Part shown: positions 46,801-59,071 of the stretch, piece after piece
How positions within the stretch are numbered: the first letter of the stretch is position 1
Layout: the number at the start of each line of letters is the position of its first letter
Assembly (NCBI RefSeq): GCF_000005505.3
Contig: NC_016135.3
Location: forward strand, 22,476,613 to 22,540,612
Source: Brachypodium distachyon
Lineage: Eukaryota > Streptophyta > Magnoliopsida > Poales > Poaceae
Direction: 5' to 3'
Length of the DNA: 64,000 nt
Made by a program: the position numbers and the translations under genes
The notes under the pieces: generated by a model
Told to the model about the DNA's origin: nothing
Databases searched by the model: none
The model's input: only the letters and a program-made list of their open reading frames with translations

Positions 46801-49800
46801 TATATAAACAGCTAGCTTGTCAAAATTTCATATGAAAAGTACCAAGCATGTGTTTCTCTCTCACTATCTTTTATCTACCCAACCGATTTGTGTAGTCCCT
46901 TTTAACCAATTTTTTGTGCAAAAGAGAGCTGAACACCACTCAATGAGTTTAACACAAAATTAGCATTGGGAAAACAATCACGGTAAAGTGGAAAGGCCTG
47001 ACCCAATGCAATCAAAATTATGCATACAAATTACGATCAAGACAGGTGAAAAGAAAGGAGCCATTACTGTTGGCATCTGTCAACGTCATGTGCCGTTGTT
47101 CCTCTTTTTATGAAGTCTGAACTTTTCTCTCCTCTGGTAGTTACTCCAAAAACATGCAGTTCTGCCATCCTTCAGACATTCAGGGTAGAAATTTATGTAG
47201 AAAATGCATGGTAACCAATAGAAATTTATGTGCTAATGTGGTCAGATTTGATCACCGTTCACATGAAGCATCACCTGTGGAAAAGAAAAATTAAAATTAA
47301 AATGGAGTACCAAAACTTGGATTTAACCATCCTACATATACAGAAGAGTAGAAAATTAACACTCAAATAAGCAATGCATATCTACTTGAAGAACTTACAC
47401 GCCATATACGATATTTTCTCTAAAGAACTTAGCTTCGAATTCTGTACCACATAATATGCACTATCTTTCCTTCCAAAAGACCAACATGAAATGACATGCA
47501 GCTGAGTTTTAAAATGAAACAAATTTAGCCTATAAGTGTGCATCCACCTCCTCGACCATGTGGCTTAGGATAATTCTCCCACGTCCCTCTACAAATCCAC
47601 CCAACCCCACAAGGAAAAGAACCCAAGTGCTTGCTATCAAGGTTGGTTTCTAGATATACTCTGTTTTTGTACCTAAACATGTCAGCAAACAGAAAAACAC
47701 ATAAACAGCTATGTCCCTGGCTCTACGTGAATAATTTTTTGAAAGAATAAGATTGTCTAGACAGCCATGCACTTGTACAGAAACTTGATCTCACACATAT
47801 ATGCTACTCCAGTGCATCCGTTTCTCTGAACCAAAAATTATAAGCCTGTTGCTAGTTGTACCACACTACAGATCTGTTGTACTGAACAAGTATACAACCA
47901 GAGCATAGACATATGAAGCAACAACGCCTTAATTATATCAAGGATTTTTGTGACCAATTGCAGTTCTCAAATCAAATACAAGCTTGTGTAGTGTGTACGA
48001 CATACATACTCCCAGATTTTACTCTTTAATAGAACTAATGATTTTCTAATTTGACACAGCCTGCTATTATACACAAGGCCTGAAACTGATTTATCACCAA
48101 GCCATCCAAGTGGTTAAACAACAAGAACATAAGCTTTCTTTACCTCTGTCCATTCTTTTTCTCTGAAGCTTAAATTCTCAAAGGTTAACATGCACTCTCT
48201 CCCTCACTGGACAAAATTTGTTTAAACAACAAACACATAAGCGTAATCACCTAGGGATGCTGCTAAACCCTCCTAGCTGTCGGACATCACGAGAGCAACC
48301 TGCACTTGCCGCTAAACCCTACTGCAATAATGATCACAAAAAGGAAAATTTAGACAACAATTTAATATCTGAAAGTACAACTTACCAAAAACTTGTTCGA
48401 GTTGAGAAAATTATGGCATAAAAAATGGTGCCTAACCAACTCCCAAAGCTGTCCAGTTGAAGTGCACCAAGCAGGTGATGATCTAGTACAAGTAGAAGAA
48501 TTGTCGGTTTCTGTTCCAAAATTGAAAATAGTGCAAGATTTCCACTGAAGGTGAAGTAAACATAACCCAAATCTGTTATTTTTCACCATCTGACTGGACA
48601 AACAAAAGGAAGTTTACACAAAAGGGGAAAGTGCATTACTCAAAGAGTTAGTATCTCTGCGTCTATTTAAAAAATTTAGAGAAATGCACCAGCAATCATT
48701 GCTACTCTAGTATTAATCCTTCACCTACTTTGTGTATTTAAACAACACATGTGGCTATACCGGAGGACCCACGTTAAGGCCCATGAGGGCAAATGCCCCC
48801 ACTTATTTTTTTGGTCCAGTAGCATATGGCCCATATTACAAGTAAATGCCCCCCACTCAGCCCATTTATCCATTTTTGCCCCCTCTAAAATGTTTTTTTT
48901 CTGGGTCCACCCATTAGGTATACATACCGACATATAGTTCCCAGGGCGAAGTTTCAGCAGGTTGTATAACAATCAATATTTGAGCTGGTTGTTACCTTTC
49001 TCTCCTGTACAACAACCAAGTTTTAGCACACGTTTATTATTTCGTATCAGCTACGTGTTCATGATTAATAAGCAAAATGTTCATGATTATTATAACATCA
49101 CAGGCACATCAGTACAAAAAGATTGAACTGACAAAAAGACCTATTCTTGCTGCTAACTTACTGAAGATGGGGTCGTTGATGCTGCCTGTGATGATGAAGC
49201 GTGGAGAGAGCAGCGGCGAAGGATCGCCGCCTTGCTGCTGCCAGAGGTGACGACGCGCGGACAGAGAGGCACGGAGGGGCTGTTGGCATCGCTGCTTGCT
49301 AGTGGTTGTGGTGACGACGCGTGGTCGGAGAGGCGGGCGAGGCGTCAGAGTAGAGGAGCCGGAGTTGGCCGGTTCGGGGCGTGGCGCCAGGGCGGCGGCC
49401 CCGGATCTCGTCTACGGTGGGCGGCCGGGCAAGGCTCAGCGGGGGCTGGGTGCCCGGAAGCCGGGGCAGCGGCGCTGGGCTGGCGGGGCGACGGTGGCGC
49501 GGCTGGTTGTGGAGGCGTGCGAGAGCGGCAGTGGGTGATCACGGGCGGTGGTGAGGGGCTGGTCCGGCGGGGGCGCGGCTGCGCGTGCACGGGGAGGGCG
49601 GCCGCGCCGGGGGAGGGGAGGGTGCCAGCACCAAGTCGAGGGAGACAGATCGGGCAAGGTTTTTTTTTGTGCGGGATAGATGGAGCTTACGCTGGGGAAG
49701 ATTTCTTTCATTCTTGCGATCGAGCGGGCGGGCGGGTGGGCTGACTGACGGTCGGACGGACCAACGTACGTACGTACCAAACTGCAAATTAAGTAATAGT

Positions 49801-51339
49801 AGTAAAGCGACGCTTTGCGTTCATATAATTGCCCCGTGCTCCAAGAACAACATGACAATCAAGCTTAACCACTCACAACGAAAAGGTGCTTGAGAGTTGA
49901 GACCTAGTTTAAGTTCATCCATAAAAGTCAAAGACGGACTCAGAATCTTTGATCGAGTACGTATATATACTACAGTACGTACTGACTAGAATCGTGGCAC
50001 ATGGCTATAGTTGGATCGACTGCTATCGGCCGAGGGGGACAAAGCTACTATAGCTAGAGTAGAGCCGAGGCCTCGGTACGTGCCTTGAATGATAGCATAG
50101 CGTCGGTCGTACCTGACCACCGCTAGTTTAAGCCGGAACGGATTCAATTGGCGATACGTCCTGCACCTACCGTAAACTCGGGCTCACATGCATGGCCGCT
50201 TCTTCACATGTGCCACCGTTTTGTCCTGCCACTTGCTTGCTCCTTGCATCCGTCAAAATTCCCGTCAGGGACACGAGTCCGCCATAAACTCCATGCATCC
50301 CCGCGTACAGGACACGAGAATATACGCCCGGAGAAAGATCTTTCAGAAAAAGAACACGCGTGCCCGAGTTCATTGCATCCGCTTGCAGCTGTACAGTGTT
50401 TCTACATATGTTGGTCGGGGCGAGCGAGAGCGACTTGCATGCATTCTCGACGGCGGCGTCGCACGCAGAGCCATGGTTTGGTTCGTAGGAAAAGGGAAGG
50501 AGGAGCCTCCGTGGTATAATTAACCCCATGTCCGGCTGTCTTTATCCCTCGGGTACCATGCTGCCGTGCCGGCTGCGTCCTTTTGCTCGCCTTTTCAGCT
50601 GAATCAAGGGTGTTTTTGCTGACAGGCCACAACTACCAACCAACGACTTATGGTCGTCCTCAGTCATCATATGAGTACATCACGATGAGCCATCGTCAGC
50701 CTGCCCTTCTTGGGTAGGAGTATCTGCCAACAGCGGCAAAGAACCCCGTGACAAGTTTTGGGTTAATTCCGAGTGGCACAACCTATTTTGGTACAGGCAG
50801 TGGCCAGTGCCTATAGAACATCGTTATGACCGTTAAGGCGTTAACTAAGCAAACATCTGCATTTCGTGAGCAATTCGACCTAAATTAGTTGTTAATCACT
50901 ATAGAATGCAGGGAAACTTGCATAAAAAAATAATGCAAGGAAAGGAACCTAGACTACAGGAAGTGATGCAAAGGATTTCTGCCCACAAGCTGACACGGAG
51001 CTCACAGAACGAAGACGCCTGCCTTCATCTGTTTCTGCTTCCGCCTGTGCCTCGTGTGCACGAAAGCAAAAGGACAAAAGCTCACCTGCCACTGCCAGCG
51101 TCTCTCTCTTCCTCCTCTTGCTGCAAGAGACACCAATCTCCTTTTCTAAGCTTTGCTCGCTCCATATTTCCTCTTCTCTTTCTTCTTTCATCCTCTCCAG
51201 TCTTCTGCCTTCTCTTTCAGTCGCTTCACTGCCATCTTCGGCATTGTGTCACTTGCGAGCAAATACCAGTTGTTTGAGCCAAATCCTAGTTGTTGTCAAC
51301 TGGTTGCTTCATCTGACCCTTTTCTCCCCTTTGCCTGCA
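43810..51339. other. Long intergenic stretch, TE traces only
   Basis: No gene is supported across about 7.5 kb. It holds a foldback element (44985-45175), a Helitron-end-like hairpin near 45656-45690, a C-rich tract around 48790-48890, a very GC-rich block at 49200-49700 with an unrecognised open frame, and, at 51070-51339, the CT-rich leader expected before the PRAF-like gene. Confidence 0.45.
44985..45175. mobile_element. Foldback (inverted-repeat) element
   Basis: CGGTCGCTTGTTTCT (44996-45010) is complementary to GAAAACAAGCGACCG (45151-45165), with weaker pairing outside (GGCTATTT against AATAGC). The arms are about 25 bp with a 140-bp loop. It may be a MITE; the family is unknown. Confidence 0.5.
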
Positions 51340-54300
51340 ATGGCTGGGAGCTTTGATGGGAGGACGCCAACAAGAGGTGTTGAGCAGGTTGAAACAGTTT
51401 TTTTTCCTTCTCCTTGTAGCTCCCTTCATCTCGAGATTTCTTCGTCGTTTTTGACTTTTTGGAATCAGAAAGCTCGGAATGGTTCTTCTGAACTCTCATC
51501 ATTCCCTCTTTTTTTTTTTCTTCTGAGCGTGGGTTCGGGGGATACATTCTCCTAGTACTTAAAAACTGACCTGATTTAGGAATTTATCGTCCGCACATTC
51601 CACATTCCAGGGTGGAATGCGCCGAGAATTAATGTGATCTGACGGTTTACCTCTCTCTATGTTCAGGCCATTGTTGCTCTGAAGAAGGGCGCACATCTCC
51701 TGAAATGCGGCAAGAGAGGAAAGCCCAAATTCTGCCCGTTCAGGCTGTCTTCCGTGAGTAACTCTGGTATCTCTTGATGTATAAAGATGAGGGTTTAAAT
51801 TTGGGAGTACAAGCCCAATTAGCTACGCTGTTACCAGAGACTACTCGTTACGTAATGCCTTGTAATCCCTAAAAAAAGTTACCTTAATGCCTTGTAATCC
51901 CTAGAAAACCTAATTGATCTTTGCTCTTATAATGTTAATAGGCCAGTCAAATTGAAGTATGGAGCGTCGTGTTTTCATTTCAGTTTACAATAATTGCTCG
52001 CTGATAAACCTATAGTCGGGTAAAACTGTTATGTAACTGAAAATCTACCTTCCAGTCATGGCAAAGATTTATTTTTTCCTCTCTTTGCAGGATGAGAAAA
52101 CATTGGTATGGTACTCCAAAGATAGGGAAAAACATCTGAGCTTAAACTCCGTGTCAACCGTAATTCTTGGACAGAAGACTGTATGGAATCCGTTTAGCCC
52201 TGAACAAATTATCATGTTTGTTATTCATCACATATCACTGCTATTTCTAAAGGTTTCAGAATTTTACAGATAAACTTTCTACGTCAGCGCTGGCCAGAGA
52301 AGGAATATCAATCCTTGTCACTTATATACAGAAATGGCGAATGCTCACTGGACTTGGTATATCCCTTGCTAGATATTATCTATCGGATTTCAGTGCCCAT
52401 TTTTCTCCACATATTTTGATAATCATCTTGACCCAGATCTGTAGAGATAGAGATCAAGCCGAATGCTGGCATCTTGGCTTAACAGCCTTAATATCAGCTC
52501 ACAGTCCATTTTCATCAGTTGGGTCAAAGAGCGGTAGGCAGATAACCAGTTGCACAAATACTCCCCGCAGCTATATTCAGCGAAAGAGCAAGCTATCAGC
52601 TGTGCACGACACACCAAGGCACAAACAGGTTTGTTCTAGAACTTACATGATGCTATCTAAGGGAACTTTATTTTTATTTCAGAAAGGTTCATGTGGCAAA
52701 CTATATTTGGTTGTATTTTCGCTGGTTTATCTGAACTTTAGACTCAGGAAATGGTCAATGGAGAAGCACAAAATTCTAACGTTCTACTGAGTGGTATCAA
52801 TTGCATCAAACCACCCTTTGTCCAGATAACATAATAATTGGAAAAGGTTATTAAACGTGATCTGCAAATAAATTAATTGACTTGCCTCCAAACTCTATTT
52901 TCACAAGGAATGGATATCTAAAGTTGCTCATGTACGTATGTAGACATTTCTGATCTGTGGTTCTCTTTGAAATTCTAGGCGTTCTCAATCAAATTGTAAT
53001 ATTTTTCTTGAGATTGACGCTTAGCCTAATTTAATTACTTCTTGAAGGTATATCCATCGTATGGGAGTCCTAAGATGACACCAAAAGATTTCTTTGGTAG
53101 TTACCTTGATTGTTCGGAAGCATTATTTTACCAAAGACAGCAAACATTTTCTGATGTAGACTCTTACCTGGAGAAGCTTAACCCCAAGGTGACGAATCCG
53201 GCAAGACATGGTCTGAAGGACATTTTGGTTGGTAACAAACATAAGACACAGATTACTCAAAAACCTAATCTGAAAACATTTGAAGTGCCCCGGGCAGCAT
53301 GCAGATTGGATTCTCTGAATGATGTTTTTCTCTGGGGCGATGTTCTTGGCAGTATGTTAGACAGTGAAGATATTCCAAAGGCCCTTCCGAGGTTAGTGGC
53401 ATCAACCACAATGCTTGATGTACAGAGCATTGCTTGTGGGGAGAATCATGCAGCCATAGTCACGAAGCTAGGGGAGGTCTTTTCCTGGGGCAATGAGAGT
53501 AGCAGGACATTGGGACACCAAATAAATGACAGTGTCTCGTGCCCTAAATTGGTCGAGGCTCTTGCCTCTGTACATGTGAAGGCTGTTGCATTCGGATCAA
53601 AGCACACCTGTGCAGTCACGGTTTCTGGCGAACTTCTTGAATGGAGCGAAGGAGCTCATAGGCTGGGTTTGTTGAGTAACTGGTACGAGAGGAACCAATG
53701 GTCTCCCCATAAATTGTTCGGTCCTATGGACAGCATTTCTGTGTCGAAAATTGCTTGTGGCGAGTGGCACACAGCGATTATAACATCTTCTGGTCAGCTA
53801 TTCACATATGGAGATGGAACATTTGGTGTTCTTGGACATGGGGATAAACAAGGAATTGCTCGACCAAAAGAAGTAGAGTCCTTAAAAGGGTTAAGAGTGA
53901 AATCTGTGGCATGCGGGCCATGGCACACGGCTGCCGTTGTTGAAGTAACAAGCAGTTTCAACTGCAACGCTCCCAGTGGCAAGTTATTCACATGGGGTGA
54001 TGCAGATAGAGGGAAGCTAGGTCACGCTGACAAAAAAATTAAGCTTGTACCGACCTGCGTCGATTTACTCACCAGCTATGATTTTCTTCAGGTATCCTGC
54101 GGGGCAGCTCTGACTGTTGTGCTTACTTCTACTGGTGTGGTATTTACCATTGGAAGTTCCAAGCATGGGCAACTAGGCAACCCACATGCAGATGGTGAAT
54201 CTATTTGTACCGTTGAAGGAACACTTAAGAATGAGTTTGTTAGAGAGATATCATCTGGTTCTTCACATGTAGCCGTGTTAACTTTGAAAGGACAAGTTTT

Positions 54301-56043
54301 TACCTGGGGTAAAGGTGCAGATGGGCAACTTGGTTTAGGTGACTATGACAATAGGAGCTCTCCTACTTTAGTAGAGGCACTACAAGGTAGGCATGTTCAA
54401 AGTATAGCTTGTGGCTCCAATTTTAGTGCCGCAGTCTGTTTGCATAAGGGTATGTCAGTAAAGGACCAATCCATATGCAGCGGATGCCAGATGGCTTTTG
54501 GTTTTACTAGAAAGAAGCACAGCTGCTACAACTGTGGTTCCATGTTCTGCAATTCCTGCAGTAGTAACAAGATTGCAAAGGCAGACAAGAACAGAAGATA
54601 TCGTGTTTGTGATGTGTGCTTCTGTCAGCTACAGAAAGTCGTGGATTCTAGCAAATTCAAGCCACAACCAAAGATCAGCAAGGGAGACATGTTTAGAGCA
54701 GAAATAAAGGCATATACACCTAAACTGTCACGTTTATTCAAGGAAGCAAACCTCATTGTAGAAAAGATGGCCGCAGTACAAGGTCCCAATCAGAAAAATG
54801 TGGATTCTGCCATTCCAATTCAAGAAAAAACTCGAAGATGGGGCCAAGTTGAGTGTCCTGGTCAATTTGTATCTGCACGAGAAAATTTCAAGCATCAGCC
54901 GATATCAAATAACCAGATGCACAGTGTATCTTTTTCCCAAAGAATGCATGACTCTGTAGGGCTGAAGGTTGGCAACTCTTTGCGACGGTCTACTGATAGC
55001 CAGAAAGAAGAATTGACTATGACGGAGACGATGCTCAAGGAGGAAGTAAAACAGCTTCGCTCACAGGTAATTCACTTATTGTTGGTCAGCAATTAAGCTC
55101 CCCCAACCCCGCCACACCCACCTATCCCTTTGACAACTGAAGAAAGCTCATGTTCTTGTTGCTGTTCAAGCAGGTCACTGCTCTTGGAGAACAATGCCAG
55201 CAGAAAAATCTTATAGCCCAACTTTACAAACAAAGACTTGATGAGACATGGTTACTTGTTAGGGATGAGGCGGCAAAATGTAAAGCTGCAAAAGATATCA
55301 TAAAGGTTTTAACCAATCAGGTATGAGCTCAACGTAATCTCGTTCCATGTTAATGATGGTATCTGTTCCAGTAACAAAGAACTAATATCACTGCATGATA
55401 TCTCAAAAGAAAATACCACTGCATGATGCACCACTCCTCCTTGATGTTTGGCTATTGTAAACTGTGCAGTGTAATGCCTTGTCAGAAAAACTTTCAGTTG
55501 GACAACAATCAGGAAACTCAAAGATCACACCTAATAGCGTCCCAAGACGAGCACCTTCAACAGATGTCGTTGTGCCAGCAGATGGATCATTCAGTCATCA
55601 TAATATCGCCAGAACATTTGACAGCGATGGATATACCACGGAATCAAATTCCACGGCTGCTCCAATTGATGGTCACCAGAATATCGCCAGAAAATCTGAC
55701 GGTAGTGGATATACCACAGAAGCAGATTCCACTTCTGCTCCAATTGATGGCGTGATCGAGCAGATTGAACGTGGAGTGTATGCTACACTTGCTGTATCCC
55801 CAAGCGGACAGAAAGACATAAGGCGAATGAGATTCAGGTGAATCATATAAGGCTTTATGGTGGTTTTTGCTGATTACCTGTTGTTTTACTTGCTTGCTGA
55901 TAACGTGTTATTGGTTATGCAGTCGGAAGCATTTTAGCGAGAAGCAAGCTCAACGCTGGTGGGAAGAGAACATGAGCAAGGTATATGAAAAGTACAGCAC
56001 CAAGAAAGCGGCTACACCATCTCTGAACTGCCATTTACGGTGA
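51340..56043 (+). CDS. PRAF-type PH-RCC1-FYVE-BRX domain protein
   Basis: Nine exons, all joining in phase: 51340-51387, 51667-51753, 52091-52180, 52270-52356, 52437-52628, 53048-55066, 55174-55320, 55470-55837 and 55923-56043. The product has 1,052 residues. Exons 1-5 encode the N-terminal PH domain (EQAIVALKKGAHLLKCGKRG, DEKTLVWYSK, ECWHLGLTALI). About residues 255-630 are RCC1 repeats (VFSWGNESSRTLGH, LFTYGDGTFGVLGHGDKQG, VFTWGKGADGQLGLGDYDN). About 640-705 is a FYVE zinc finger (CSGCQMAFGF, RKKHSCYNCGSMFC, CSSNKI, YRVCDVC). A coiled coil follows (exon 7) and a C-terminal BRX motif (QRWWEENMSKVYEKY). Known PRAF proteins bind phosphoinositides and act in endomembrane/polarity signalling, with the RCC1 part as a possible GTPase exchange factor. 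Exon 8 carries a 26-residue tandem repeat. The ATG is the first of exon 1 after a CT-rich leader. Confidence 0.93.
55596..55751 (+). repeat. 78-bp in-frame tandem repeat in PRAF-like exon 8
   Basis: Two copies, 55596-55673 and 55674-55751, encode HHNIARTFDSDGYTTESNST and HQNIARKSDGSGYTTEADST, each followed by AAPIDG or SAPIDG. The period is 78 bp, so frame is kept. Confidence 0.9.
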
Positions 56044-57226
56044 CCAGCACAAGAATTGTACATGGGGGTAACCGGTGCTACCAAATTGAACAGACCAAAC
56101 TGAACAATTGAGCAGTATTCAGCAGGTAGGCGCGTAGCATGAAGCAGCGGGAATTTTGTAAACTGCATAGTGATCTAATCAACTTTGCTTTGTACAATGC
56201 GCAGTTGAACTTACTGTCAATATGCTTCCACCAGGAAGAACTGGCCAACTGGGTGGCGCCATGGTTTGTTCCGTTTATGTACAGATTCCGATAGGTTTGA
56301 TGTTGATGAGATGGGAACGCAAGGGTTTGGATATATGGTTCCGGTTAGAATTTGGGTTGTGGGCCTGATCAACCAAAGACCAATTTTAATAAATTCTCAA
56401 AATTTCAAAGGACCATTCATGAAGTGGGATGAGGAGAGTGTAAATGGGAATATTCTCACCTTACTAGTTTAGAGTGAGTGAGACCAACATATAAGGAATG
56501 TTGCTTCTCACCTATTGAGCAAGTGAGCAAGCGAAATCCCCACACGCGCTCCTCCGCTTGCCTCGTCACAACGCACGCGCGCGTCACGTTTCGTGGATCG
56601 ATTTCGAGCCGTGCCGGTGCGGGGCCGGGATTCTTATTTTTTTGTCACGCGCGTGAGGTATTTTTGGAATCTGTTACGGATGCGTGCAGATTTTGTGGAG
56701 TCGGTTCAGGTTTCCTAAACCGAACCGATCTATACCTGCATGATTATATATACAGCCGTCTCCTCCCTCCGATCGGTACGCAACACAACCAAGCTAGAGC
56801 TTCGCCTTTCTCTTGCTTTTGTGCCGTCATCGTAGTCTACTCCATCCCGAGCGCCGGCGTGCACCAGCGATCGGGAGAGCAGGTCTCTAGAATCTTTCGC
56901 CTTTGCGATCCTTTACGGGAGAGGGCGAATAAGGTTTTTGGGAAGCGCTCCGCGCGACTGCTCGCTTTCCTGCAACCACGGGTTGTCTGCCTTCTCGAAC
57001 CAGCGGGTGCGCGACGCGCCGCCATCTTGTTCGTCAACAACTTCGTCAAGCGAACACAACATCAACGGCTTCCTCTCCACTGCAACAGTACGTACACCGT
57101 AATTCGATCTACCGTTTAGTTATGATCTGGGAGATTATACTATTATTGATTGTGCTGTTGAATACCTCTAGTATATTCGAAATGCATATGGTAATTGTTG
57201 CTGTCGTCATGATCTATATTATGAAA
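56044..57226. other. PRAF 3' flank and possible copia-type solo LTR
   Basis: 56044-56270 is likely 3' untranslated sequence. From about 56280 to 57200 the base composition and phrases such as CCAACATATAAGGAATGTTG and TATATATACAGCCGTCTCCT (TATA-like) resemble Triticeae Ty1/copia LTRs, but I cannot define ends or a target duplication. A 213-codon open frame here has no domain. Confidence 0.35.
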
Positions 57227-57652
57227 CTAATACAGCGCCCGTGCGTTGCCACGGCCTCTTAAACATGTGCACACGAAAATTCATGTTTATACAAAACATA
57301 ACAATATAATTGGACATTCATCAAAATGATCTCGGGGCTGATGCTAGCAGCCGCAGCCACAGACATGGCACCCAGTCCACACCGCCTGCCGGCCGTGGCT
57401 GGCGTCAGAGCACGGGGTGGTGCAGTGCACGAGGAACGGTGGATAGCGCCGATCAGTCCTGGACCCCTTTGCTCGTCTCTTGCACGATAATCTAATCCGA
57501 CGCCCGACGGTGGCCCGGGAAGGCAACGCTGTGCGAATAGGAAAAAGAAGGTTCGATGGAGTGTAAGGAGACACGAAAAATCAGAACATGCACGGAAATT
57601 GATGCACGGCGGACGACAACGAAGAAAACCTTCCTACTTTTATTATTAGGGA
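57227..57652 (-). mobile_element. Small non-autonomous Helitron
   Basis: Read on the minus strand it starts TCCCTAATAATAAAAGTAGG, preceded by A, and ends with the hairpin CCGTGGCAACGCACGG (5-bp stem) about ten bases before TTAG, followed by T. Insertion between A and T, a TC start, and a GC hairpin before CTRR-like end are the Helitron hallmarks; TTAG instead of CTAG is a deviation. At 426 bp it has no Rep/helicase. Confidence 0.55.
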
Positions 57653-59071
57653 TTAATCATTAATTTGTTATTTTCAAAATTGCTTAATTTTCCAACGGTT
57701 CCACCCTGAGCCCTTGAATGGAATGACAATGTGTCGTTGATCTGTCTGCTCAAGAGAGCAAAGCTGATATAGATCAGTTCTGAACCGAATTCCTGTCATA
57801 ATGGAAAAGCATTGTACATGAGAATACGGTTTCTGTTGCGGCGGAGGACACATCGCAGAAGCAGAATACAAACCCTTGAAATCCCCAGAGGGCACAGGCG
57901 ACCGCCCGCGCGTCTTCGCCGACCACCGTTAGGCGTTAGCCCCGCCGCCGCTCCTTCTCTACTCTACTCCTCGTCCTCTCCATCCCCCTCGCATCCGCAT
58001 ATTCCGGTCGCCTCATCTGGCGGGTCCTGCAGTGCGCGCGGTCTCTACGCCGCCGGCGCCATCGCCTGCTTCCGCCTACCGAGCGCCTCCGCTAGCAGCG
58101 CCACGAGGCAGCACGTCAGCGGTAGGCGTCTCGTCGTGCATCCTCGGCTCCTCGCAAAGATTTCCGAAAATCCAGTACCATGGTCAGAGGGACACAGGAT
58201 CCGAAGGAAATCAATTTGGATTCCCCACGCCCCACGGGCCACGGGCAGTTCTTCAGCACGGATCTTAAAGCATTTTCGCCCTCCCGGGTACAGGCCTTCC
58301 CAGAACGGTAAAAACTAGGCTGCTTTTCATCTCAACAAACTAAAACTAGGTTTCTTTTCATCTGCTAGTTTCTGATAATTGCGATTTCTCCGAACCATTC
58401 CCAGTTCCTGGGCGGTAAAGTAATCTTTGTTGATGTTGCAAAGCGAAGGTCTGGAGTCTGGGCTCCAAATTCACTGCCAAATCAGATAGCGAATTCGTGT
58501 GGGTACAACGCATATGAGAGAATCCGTCAGGTTTAAATGTTCACCCGTATTGTTGCTAATACAAAGAAGGGTTTGACAACCAGTTTCCATCTAATTCCAT
58601 GCATCTAGTACATCACAGCATCTTGGTACAAGTAGAAGTTACTCTTGGCATGCTTAGCATTTTGCATGTAAAGGATGGGTTTCACCTGTTTGGCATGAGT
58701 TTCTAAAGTTGATCCATCAAAAACATATAGTAGTACAACTGAATAAGGCCTTGCAGCATTTCTGCTATATTTGTCATTGTTTTACAGATAAGAACTGTAT
58801 ATTTTACATCAGTGCAATCCTACTACAATTGTCCCAAAATATAGGCCATCATTGACCTCTGAAACTCCAACGTTAAGGCAAAATTACACACACACTATCT
58901 GTGAGGGAGTATGAAGACACAAGATCCACAGCTGCTCTTCCATTTGTGGAAGACCAACGTAGTTTCAATCTGCCTCATGAGTAACTGAAGAACAGCCTTT
59001 GTTAAGTACAGTAGTCATTTATGCTCAATATCACCATCTATAGTAGCGTTGTGACAGTCAGGACTTAACAA
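57653..59071. other. Intergenic, 3' side of REVEILLE-like gene
   Basis: Contains a GC-rich block at 57890-58320 with a possible gene fragment and otherwise AT-rich DNA, part of which is probably the 3' untranslated region of the minus-strand MYB gene. Confidence 0.4.

Noticed and set aside
56478..57119. 213-codon open frame after the PRAF-like gene
   Set aside because: No recognisable domain, no splice context, and the region looks like an LTR.
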